Of a stretch of 64,000 bases of DNA, positions 39,101 to 51,100 are shown one piece after another. Positions within the stretch are counted from its first letter, which is position 1, and the number at the start of each line of letters is the position of its first letter. A model generated the notes under the pieces. It ran no database searches and was not told the origin of the DNA. It worked only from the letters and a program-made list of their open reading frames with translations. Origin of the DNA: Siphonodentalium dalli (Eukaryota; Mollusca; Scaphopoda; Gadilida; Siphonodentaliidae); assembly GCA_032622095.1 (NCBI GenBank), contig CP136063.1, positions 120,922,723-120,986,722 of the forward strand, given 5' to 3'. The translations under genes and the position numbers were made by a program.

Positions 39101-42100
39101 TTTCTTTCTCAAGGAAAACATCATATATTGTCGATGATTCCTCCACTGCGGCTGAAATTAACATAAGTTAGAACTCCAAATGTTGAATAGGTAGAACGAG
39201 AGGCCGATCGTGATCGGAGATGTGTATCCCATCCCTTGGCGATAGTAAATTGCTATGATCGGAATCATAAACTAGAGTTTTGATGTAGACAGACAGGTAG
39301 ATAAATAGTTTATTTGTCAGAATGTATACAATTTTGACAAAAAAATAAAAATAGAAAATTAAATGTTATGGCATCCTGCCAGGGTCAACTTAGCCTTGGA
39401 TGTGGGCTGTCTTCCTGTCAACCCCTTTAGTTACTGAAGTATATCTGGCTGGTGTTGAATAATTATAGAGTATACTGTTATGGTCTAAAGTAGTATAGAC
39501 AAATCTACATAATAACACACATTATTGGAAATTATGGGTCAAAAGAGAAGGGTTAATATAACATCTAAACTATCGAGCCTGTCGCCACTATAATTTTTTT
39601 TTATTAAAGTTAAAAATTTAAATAATTTTTTTTTTTTTAAATTGAGCAAGGAGTTCAAATCTAAAAAAAAATCATTTGATAAAGGGCCATAAGGCATAAC
39701 TCTGTTTAAAAAAAATCAGATCAAACCGATATTCAAACTTGATCCATATTTTGGGATGAGAAACTCACATACCAAATTTGGTTCTTTTTGGAGTTATCAC
39801 AGCATGCGTAAAGTGTCTATGGACAGACAGACGGACGAACTACGAGTGGTCAAACCGGATGCTTTATATCAGACCAGATCAATTTAGATGCCTCAAGCTC
39901 ACTAAGGACAAGTAGTGAGTAAACATGTGCAAATCATCCAATAATAACCACGTCTAATGAATCTTTTCAGCCAAACAATTTTGTCAATGTCAATTTGTCA
40001 TAAAATTTCAGGCATTTTATCGACCACAATGACAATTTCTCAATTGTCTGATCAATTTTCAAGGGTATATCATCAGGTAGCTAGTGTCTGTCAAGTGTTT
40101 TGTTCACAAAGCCAAAAAAAAAATATTTCACTGCATCTCGACCAAAACCCCTCAAATACCATTGTATGTTTTATATAGTATAACTACCGGTATGTACATT
40201 GTACCTGTGTCTATTATATGAATTATTAGTATTTATGACATTCTCTAACATGTAAGTGCTATTAATGCTGTCAGAATTCTATAGCTAGTTTGAATTATTG
40301 CTGCACTAGAGTAGTCATTAGTACCAAGCCATATGTGTATACACAATTAAAGAGATATTACCAGTACGCCACAGCTGCTATTTATAATATGAGCCACAAT
40401 TCAAAGCAATTGAGATTTATTTGAACTTGTGAAAATAATTGTTTTACACATATTAAACCAGGGCTGGAATCAATACATATGCAGGCTTTCTGCCAGGTTT
40501 TGGGGAAACAGGTCCTGTATCCGCCGAGGGGAAAATGCAGTCAATGTTGTGGAAACACTAGTGGACCTACTTTGGTTGTATCGGCCAATAGAAGAACCAG
40601 AGAGTAGATTTGCTGATCGTTTTGCATCCATTTTCTACCCAAGTTACTATGCTATCAACTGCAATAACTTTAAAACCTAGAAAATTTATTAGATAAAAAT
40701 TAATTGCCATGTTATAGATCACCGGTGGTGAAGGCCTTGCGTTGTTCCCAGTATACGGAAACACGCTCGTTGAAGTTAAACGACTCACTATTCAAGACTC
40801 GGCAGATAGTTCGGATGCATAACATGCCGGAATATAACACTCAGCAGAAAGACGATTAGCAGGTTGGAAGCAATGAAGGTATAGAATAAAGGCGCAATGT
40901 TTTAGTTTTAAATATCAAGCTAAATTATAATAAACATAGATAAGATGGAGTGATATATATATTTTACGACATGAAGATAGAATCAGTGGGTATGATTAAA
41001 TTATCGGCGGTCATTTTTTGCAATCTAACCGCAGCAACGTAACCAGCGGACTCCAAAGCATGTGTTCTAGCGATGTCGGGTTTGATCACTTTCTCAGTTC
41101 ATCTAACTGTGCCTGCAGGTTGGAGCTAGCGTGCAACGTGCAGAGCCGGTGTGCTCGTTCAGAATCCGGAGCATTTCAGTAAAAACTAAATAAAGTGTAC
41201 TCTATATTCTAAATGGAACACATCGACCCTGCACGTTGAATGTTAGCTCCGGCCTACAGACATACTGACATCCAACTTTTAGTGTTAGATCGGTCCGAGT
41301 GTGTATTCTCACGAGAAATCAAATAAAGATGTCAACTATTTAAATTTCTTAGTACTGTCCCAACAAAATTGAGAAGTAAACATCTTTATACCTTTATTCA
41401 TATGGAATATGTCCTGTGGTATGACAGAAGGGGGGAAATTGGCTGAAGGAATGGGACCCTTAAAGGGACCCCCTGCCCTACTAGCGGAAAGCCTGACATA
41501 TGTCATAATTGGTATTATGCAAACTTGGAAGTTTGGCCTGGTTCAGACAGAGTGTAATTGGAAATTCCAAGGTGGACACCCCATCCCTATTAAGGAGATC
41601 CTCTAGCCATGCCCCTGAAATTATAGTAGATGACACAAAACCCAAACAAAAAAGAGTTTAAATAAGATGATTTCATGTTACAAACACACGCAGAGTTTGT
41701 GTAGCAATCAACATAATTTGCTACATCGTAACTGATTGTTTGAGTGAACATGATTAATTGTAGTCACTTTCTCTGCGCTTGTAATGATTTAATTCGCAAA
41801 AGGGATACCTTCGTTCGCTCTATAGATTTCGAACTCAATAAATAGTTTAGGATCGGATGCATTCGGGTAAATAGGGTTGGGAGATAGGAAACAGACCTAT
41901 TTTTTTTTGGCCTAATTGCTTCCCTAATTTTACAATGTATGTAATATTTGTGCAATTACATGTAGTACTTATCATAACCCAAGTGCAAAATAACTTATTG
42001 AAAGTATACAGAAACTAAGAGTCAACCCAACTCGTCCCATTCTGATATCTATAGATATATATATTAGATTTACTTGCAGTGTTAATTGCGTCAAATGTGC

Positions 42101-45100
42101 TTGCTTCAGTGAGCGTGGACACATTCTCATTTCTGATCAAAATGGCATATACATGCAGATGTCCATCTTTACCGCAAACAAATTAATACATTAAGTTATG
42201 TTTTATCTACAGTTTGTCATTCAGAATTGTCTTTAATCCATCACGTCAAATCCACATAAATTATTGAAGTATTGCGTTTACATATATATATATGACTCGG
42301 AGTATATTGACCAGTCTGTAATCCTTCACATATCCATATACACTAATGTAGAACGAGGAATCATGCAAACATGATGAGCTGCAGCATGTCGAAGTTTGTG
42401 AGGTCATGTTTATTGTTCAAACTCAACGATGGGAGAGCTTTGTTTTGAATGGACATATTTTTTCCCCCGCAAATAGCAGACCTTCCTTTGAATTTAGAAA
42501 TTTAACACATACATATGTAGGTCAATTGTTATACAAAATAATAAACAATATTGTCTATACAAGTACACTTGTTTCGTCCACTAATCAATTTGAATTATAT
42601 GTGCAGAACTTTGTGTTTTTAGATCATGTTTGAATTTACAATAAAATATCTTTAATAAAACAAAAGTAAACTGTTTAAAGCGAAAATCACATCTTGGAAT
42701 AGCAACATCGTTATTAACATTTACACGTGTGCACCAGTTGGAAATAATCGGACATGTAACAAAACAAAACGGCAGAGATTCCTCTGCCATTTTATTTTAT
42801 GTGTACAATTTTGCCTGGGGCACCGGTAACTTATTGCGAAGTAATGAACTTGGCTCTCATGCAGAGAAGACAGAAAACGCTTCACAAATTAAACCTGCCA
42901 TCTCGGTGATATAAAGAGAACATAAGGTGATATTGCCAATGCCATCCTAAATGTATAAAAGTCACAGCTGTCAGATTGATGTATATTAATAGTCATAATA
43001 GTAAATGAATATGGAGATCGCCACGATCGATAACGTGTTTACCATTCCTAATTTTTTTAATTTTTTTTTTAAATATGACGCAAATCGCTTATCCTGTAGT
43101 TGCTACCTTATTCTTTATATTACATAAATGTATTATCTATATTAGATCTATATATTTATTATTATTTACTATCATCTTGTTAAAGTTACCCCTGTGGACA
43201 CACTCACAGTGTTATAAAGTTACTCGGACATGGTAGCACCTGGACCAGTGCGTCTATAACCAGAATTGGTTCCTGGACTGAAATATCTACAGATACCGAA
43301 CCGCCATACATGTAGATCCATTGGAACTTAGTAGCATGGCTTACGCCATCTGAGTTCCATCGCCCGTTCTCAACGCTTTGATTGAGTAGATTTTCAATAA
43401 AAGTAACAATTATGACCAACGCACATGTATTTATCAACTAAATACTAATATAAGTTTGAAACCATCCACTCACCTACATGTCATTTATTCTTAAAATCCG
43501 ACAAATAACAGAACGTAAGCACTGACATGTCTACCATAATATGTGACCGCAACATGCCATTGCACGCACTCATGAATCCCCTTGGAATATCCAAACTATC
43601 CACAATTAGGTCGAGTTTAACTACACCCTGCGCATGCGTTACCTTTGTTCTACTAACCTTACTAGGGGTAACTCCCATGTTTTCAGTCACATGTGACGTG
43701 CACGTGTTGTCATGTGATATTTAGGACCGCCTACTTGCCTTGCTTCGGCCATTTGCAACATGTATTTTCCAATTGGATTTTTGGATTAAATAATTACGGA
43801 ATTATACACACTTTCTGGTAGGTGTCAGAGTTAATATAGATTGCAATATTGTTAACATTAATGACTGTGTTAGTTGATTCTTAAAATTAAGTGTATTTAA
43901 AAAAAATAGCTGCTCGCCCAAGCTGAACCCCGGCAGCGTCCTGACTTGATACGAACATTAAGTTCATCAAGTCAGGTCTGACTACCATACATGCTACCCT
44001 ATTCTTTGTATTACATAAATGTATTATCTATATTAGATCTATATATTTATTATTATTTACTATCATCTTGTTAAAGTTACCCCTGTGGACACACTCACAG
44101 TGTTATAAAGTTACTCGGACATGGTAGCACCTGGACCAGTGCGTCTATAACCAGAATTGGTTCCTGGACTGAAATATCTACAGATACCGAACCGCCATAC
44201 ATGTAGATCCATTGGAACTTAGTAGCATGGCTTACGCCATCTGAGTTCCATCGCCCGTTCTCAACGCTTTGATTGAGTAGATTTTCAATAAAAGTAACAA
44301 TTATGACCAACGCACATGTATTTATCAACTACATGTAAATACTAATATAAGTTTGAAACCATCCACTCACCTACCATACATGTCATTTATTCTTAAAATC
44401 CGACAAATAATAGAACGTAAACACTGACATGTCTACCATAATATGTGACCGCAACATGCCATTGCACGCACTCATGAATCCCATTGGAATATCCAAACTA
44501 TCCACAATTAGGTCGAGTTTAACTACACCCTGCGCATGCGTTACCTTTGCTCTACTAACCTTACTAGGGGTAACTCCCATGTTTTCGGTCACATGTGACG
44601 TGCACGTGTTGTCATGTGATATTTAGGACCGCCTACTTGCCTAGTCCGTAAGCCTGACTTTTATTATCAGAGCATAGCTCTATAAAAGTCAGGCCGTTAT
44701 CACATTAAAATATGCGTTCCACTACCAATCATTGGTATGGACATTTACTCGACTTTTCACAAGCGATAACACACACTGAAAAATATTATTTAACAACCAA
44801 AACTGCCACATACTTGTAGATCAGAGCTTCTCGTACATTTCTAGTGTGGTTTCAATGCATGTTTCAAATGTTAGTCGTGTCATTCTTCGCATAAATCGAG
44901 AGCATATTTCTACCACCTCGAATTTGAAGCCATTTTGTTTTTGCAAAAAGCCGTGAAAATAGTGAAACAGGAATCGGATACGGAACGAACATAATTGGAT
45001 TCCGGCTGTAACATGTTCTCGCGTTCTTGTTTGTTACAATTTTTTTCCCGATTCAAATAGATTTAAAAGCACATATAACAACAATGGATACCACGATGAG

Positions 45101-48100
45101 TGAGTTTGGAGACAACAATATATATATATATATATTTAAATGTATTTAAAGGTATGTGGCACGGGCTCAGTGGAATAAATCACTTCTTTCTTTCACTGTC
45201 CTTCAAATTGGTGAACATTTAATGATATATATACACACACACGGTGCAAAAAGTCAGCCCAAATAGCACCAGTTGCATTTAATCCCTGAGACTAAGACCA
45301 TTGACAAATAGGATACATGTCGATGTTCAGATATTGCGCATATTTCTTCTACAAAGTACAAATTTAAACTAATAATTCTTATACTAAAGTCTAACGACAA
45401 CATCGACGTGCGCTGTAGAGCCCGAAGCCGCCATCGCACGGCACCGCTGCCAGCCATATTGACCACAAGCCGCCGCCAGCCATATTATCTCTAACGCCAG
45501 CCACATAAAAAAATCTACCCCACCGGAATTGTAAAACGGCTGAGCCGTGTGCATGGGCTTACATGTCAAGCTCAACTGCACTGTGAATAGCAAAGAACTA
45601 AACCGCATTGCCTAATATTGGCATACTCGCATGGACACGCCATGGTTGTTATATTATCAGAACACCGGCCCCTTAATGTGGAATAGACTATCCCAATGCA
45701 TGCTTTCATACAACTGAATGGGTGCATCCATTCGGTATTGCAAGGGTTAAAGTATAAATTGTTTATATCGACACGACCCAGTCTCAGACATCGCTGGCAT
45801 TTGTCAACAGTGTTCGCGCTGTCGGTAGCCAAATTAGCCAATGGCTAATCTTTTTCGAATTTGGCTAATAAAAATTTCATTTGGCTAAACTTTTGGCTAA
45901 ACTTTTTTTTACCCCAAATGGAGACTGAAAGCATGGAGTCAGAAAGCTAATTAATAAAAGCGCTCAATAGATCGACATTGAAGACGAAGTTAGGTGACGT
46001 ACGAAAGTATTTCATTATTTTCGTAATTATGAAATATCGTTCCTTAAGTAACAGCAAAATGTAAGCTCTAACATTTAGTGTAAACATATTTTATTTCCAA
46101 ATCTAACATAATATACAGACAGGGTTCGCGCTGCCACTTGCCAAATTTGCCAATGGTTTTCAATTATGTGATGTAAACGATCTAGTCCGAAAACATCGAA
46201 AGTATGAATATATCGCCGACTGTACAAAGGGAAACCCGATCGCGGACAGTACAAAGGGAAACCCGATCTACAACTCTATCAACCAAGCGATCACAAAGTG
46301 ATATGCAATCAAAGTGTGCATTGACGCCGGTATATAAGCAATTTGATCGTAACAGGCTGTTTTAATCTGGAGAAAGAGTACGTCACTCTGCACGAAACAG
46401 CAAAAGCTCATTATTTTACATTTAATCCCATAATCCCCAATTGTCTGTCTGTCACTCACAGGGCTCCTGCACAATGCATGTTTATGATGACATTGTATTT
46501 ATGACGGTCGAGGTTTATGAGCACCAAGCTTAAGTGTAAGACAATAGCTTAATCAGCCAAATGTGAATCACGACAGATATTTTGTGGCTATTTGTCGTCA
46601 ATACCGATACAGTCAAAATAATATGCATGCTTTTATGACATATTTTAATTTGATAATGGCGTAACAATATTAAGTTATTAGTTTCCAGATATCACTTAGA
46701 TATTTTCGCAAGGATAAATGATTTAAAAAAAGATATTGATATAAAACAAAAAAATAATGGCATTAAGAAGGACATTCCCGGGTTACCCCCCCCCCCCCCC
46801 CCCCCCCCAATCACTCTTTCACATAAAGATTAATACATTTTTAATAAATGATATATATAAAAATACTTCTAGTTCATCAAAATTATTTAAAGTATTGTGT
46901 ATTTTACCTGTGTCTGTTAGATTTTACGTTTTAGTAATTAATTGTGCCTAAAGTTTTTTTCATTTGGCTAATAAAATTTTCATTTGGCTAAACTTTTGGC
47001 TAAACTTTTTTTCGGTCCAGCGCGAACACTGTTTGTCAATGCACAATACCTGTAGAAGAGAATAGAAAATAGTTTGAAATATTATATATCATTACTATCG
47101 GATTCATCATGCAAGATGCCAGTGATGATAGCAGTCTGACGTTGACAGAAGTCCCAATGTAACTTATGCTGATTAGATGGGAAACTACATAGTATATCCA
47201 TGCAGGTATTTTTGCCATAGTGGAAAAGCCCAACATCAAAAGATTACGTGTGGTCTGGAATTCCACGTGTTCACCACAAACGCTAATACAAACAGGGTCA
47301 GTACCGGGGATTAGGAATATTCGGAAACGAAAGTACGCTGATTGATAACGTCTCAGCTGGCTGAGCCGCCATATTTCGTCAGCCACCAACGTCGGGACTG
47401 AGCCGGCTAAGCTAGTTAACCAGCCACGAAATCGCTTGAGCCAGTCGCGAAAACTATTTGTTGTGGCTTCGGGGTCTAGTGCGCTGTAAACAGTAAACGA
47501 TTTGTTTCAAGGTCAAGTGATTTCCCGCTAACACGCGCCGCACACGACGCGATATACAATGTATATCGTACCGTTCGTACGACAAATATCGGGCACCGGT
47601 TACGGGTCAAATCGCAGCGTGTGCGGTGGAAAATCGTACGACATTTTGTCGCACGATCGGTCCCGCAAGGATTCAAATAATTTAGATTTTCTACGATAGA
47701 GTCGTACGATTTATTCGAAATAACCAATCAGATTCAACTATTAATCTGATCACGCGGCGATCACATGTTTTCTTTCACAACAACATGGCGTCCATATATA
47801 CAGTGTCCTTCAAAGTCAGAGTAGCGGGATATTTTGGACGGCGGAATACATTCATGCCTCTAGAATAAAACTACAATTATAACAGGTGCATGGACTGGAC
47901 ACCACCAAATTGGTGTAAAAATAATATCTGATTGTGAATTTGTGTGGGGAATTAAATCAGGTATAGGGCCTACTACTAGTCTATTGAACTACAAACACTT
48001 GTAATATTAATATTTATTTGAAATTAGTATTTAATATCTGCGATAAACATGCGATAAATACAAATATAGACCTATGAGGCTATACCTATAGCCTATATAC

Positions 48101-51100
48101 CACGTTAATAATACGAGAAAAGTAAACAACCAAATCGTATGATCCGATTGCATCGTGTGTGGTGGTTTACCGCAAGTGATAAAAACAGAAGTCGCACGAC
48201 TAAAATCGTACCGTGCCAGTCAGTGTGCGCGCACAGATCTTACATCGCAAGGGTCTGCGACAAATATCGTGCAACAAATATCGCATGATGTGCGGCGGGC
48301 TTCAGCGTTTGATGACACATAACTGTGCCTACAGATAATACTATATCGCCACGCCGTTGGTCATTGTTTCTTTGAAATCAAACTCCATTGTTTATTAAAA
48401 CTTAAAATTCAAACAATATTTGCTGTTGTTGCTTCCACTCGGTCGATCGTTCCTGTAATTATCTTATTTCCTTTCCGATTATGTAGTTGTAAGTTCGTTC
48501 CGCTTTCCGTTCCGTCAATTTATTAGAGTTCAAGTTTTAAATGTTGACAAATTAACGGTCTCGGATTTCTCTCAAAGTTCGGATTATATTTCGAGAGGCA
48601 GGTATTGTGCACAATGACTTCGTAATCTGTCACTATCGATTGACCTTATTACTGAATAGTAGCAGACAAAACCATCTAGTTACATGTGAATTTGGTGATT
48701 GATATGAGGGGCTATTTTTTCCGAGCTAGCGCCTCGGCAAGGCGTCTACCACGTATTTTTCAAACAGCTACTAATATCACATTTTGATTTTTTTTTCGTC
48801 GGGTAACTTGTTGATACCGACTCAGAATAGATTAGTCTACAACAAAATTGATATGCAATGTTTGTATTCGCCTGTTATAAGTGGGAAAAAAATTCATAAT
48901 AATTTAAAAGCCTACGGAGGTAGTGATTGAAGATCCGGCTTCCCAACTATTCGAGAGCGTCTAGCTCTGTTTGAATAGTTGGGTCCACCAACTACTACTT
49001 GCCTTGCTTCGGCCATTTGCAACATGTATTTTCCGATTGGATTAAATAATTACGGAATTATACACACTTTCTGGTAGGTGTCAGAGTTAATATAGATTGC
49101 AATATTGTTAACATTAAAGGTACTCAATCCGAACAGAGGGTCCCCATCTCAACAGATTCCAACAACAACAATCCGATCAGAGGGTCCTATATTACTATTT
49201 CTTTGGCTTTGGGGGTAAAAAATATTTGATTCGAGTCGAGGAACCCATCAAACAAAGCTCAGAGTTATTAGATATTGATTTTTGAAATTTGTTATGTTCT
49301 CGAGATGAGTACTAATAATTGCCGTCAATTTCGTATCCTGCTCGCGATTTGTACACCAAAACTCTATTCAAACAGACAAGGATGGATAACTCTAAATCAA
49401 GTGGTAATAATAACGCAATGTTATACAGTGACTTCGTCAGGATAAATTATATTTAAATACATAACAGAATTAGCATTAATAATATTAGTATATTTCTCTT
49501 AAATATTTTTAAATTGTATTGTATTTGCAGCTGATAATCGCAGAGACATTTTATTTGCAGTTTTTTATCACAGAGATTTTGCCGTAAACGTTTAGTCAAA
49601 TATAGTGACAAGATAAGCCAATTTGAGTTTGAAGTACATACATGTATTAAAGTTATATAGGCACATAATATATTGACAATTCCATTTGAAGAAATATTTG
49701 TATGGATAATTTTTCTTTGATTAATCATTAAGCGATTGGTCGTCGAAGCATTTTAATGTATATGGTATGAATTTAGAGCATACACACTCTTTCAAGTCAG
49801 ACAACAGATCTGTTATTCCATATAAAATTTTCAGCCAATTCAGGCTATATTGTGCTTTGCATTTTTCATTGTTATCATTTTTGTTCAGTCATGTCATTTG
49901 GATGTGAAAACATTTTTTATGTAATCATTTGAATTTTTGGAAGCATTAAATTTTTTTTACTTTTTATATATCTGGCATTTCTTGCAATGGATCACTAATT
50001 TAATTTGAGTTTATCTGTTGATTAATTAATTGATGAACCAGAACTTAGTGTTCTGATGTCCCAGTTCAATAAAATAAAATTTATAAATTTAATAGATTAG
50101 TCTAGTGACCATATTGTAGGAGAGGCAAGATTAACAATTTTGTATGTTTTAGATTTAATGTTTTGCTGTCCATAAATTAAATTTTTATCTTAGCATAGAT
50201 CATTCATGGTAAACGAATTGAAATAATCTAGTGTATTTGATTTTTTTGAAACTTCATGATGAATATATGTATGTTGGTTTGTCATAAGAATTTGAGATGA
50301 GATGTTTACGATTGATCTGAGGTTGAAATTTCAGATATTTACTTTTGTGTGTCAGTAAATTGACATATTGAGTATGTGTGTATTTTATGGACTTTTATAG
50401 TCAAGTAAGTTATATTACACCCATATGTAGTACAGCATATGCTTTGGCGTGTACATATTGACAATTTGGATAGTTATTTTGATCAAAACAGCATTAGAAA
50501 TGGGTATTATGAGAATGATTAGTTGTAAATTCATGACAGGGATGTCATATATTTTTGGAGGGGGAGTATGTTATACCGTGACTTCGTCAGGATAAATTAT
50601 ATTTAAATACATAACAGAATTAGCATTAATAATATTAGTATATTTCTCGCTACGCAAGACATTTATAAAAATAACCGGCACGGCATGAGTTAATTTACTA
50701 ATGTTTGTTGCACTCTTAGCTTTGCACACAACCTTTTCTATTCACTCATCTCATGCGCCCTAAATTTAGAGTGGTCAACAAATCTGATTGCCCGGACCTC
50801 GTGATCGAACACGCACACACAAACAGGTCACTTGTCAATACCTGGAGCTGGGGGCAACATCTCCTCACATGTTTGGATCAATATAAAAAATACACTTATG
50901 CTCTTTAACGCTCTTGACTTTTGTCAATACAGACAAGAGTCTACCAACTACGATGTGTGTATACGATGTCAGGCCTTCGATTATGAGGCGTGCGATCGCG
51001 CTCGCGCACCATAGCACGCCTGAAATTAAATCTTGGCGAGTAATTAATCACACTCCTCGGCGATATTAGGCGCACGATTGAAAAAGGGTTTATAATAACG

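Larger units (their letters stand above)
44642..48994. mobile_element. 4.35-kb insertion with hairpin ends and 9-bp target duplication
   Basis: Bracketed by CTACTTGCC at 44633-44641 and 48995-49003; copy 1 of the tandem unit gives the empty site. The left end TAGTCCGTAA is followed by a hairpin 44652-44694 (13-bp arms GCCTGACTTTTAT). The right end has a hairpin 48942-48983 (11-bp arms CCCAACTATTC). Both hairpins share an apical AGAGC/GCTCT stem. Terminal inverted similarity beyond TAGT is weak. No long ORF; the interior holds an hAT-like element and another inverted-repeat element. A 9-bp duplication suggests a Mutator-type enzyme, but this is inference. Confidence 0.65.

Noticed and set aside
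43204-44592. Pairs of identical small minus-strand frames (77 and 69 codons)
   Set aside because: Identity is due to the 891-bp DNA duplication, not to conservation of a protein; no domain seen.
45117-45137. AT dinucleotide run as a regulatory TATA region
   Set aside because: Simple microsatellite with no gene start near it.
46787-46808. C-run (and other C/G-runs) as G-quadruplex regulators
   Set aside because: Mononucleotide runs occur at several element ends here and may partly be assembly length errors; no evidence of function.
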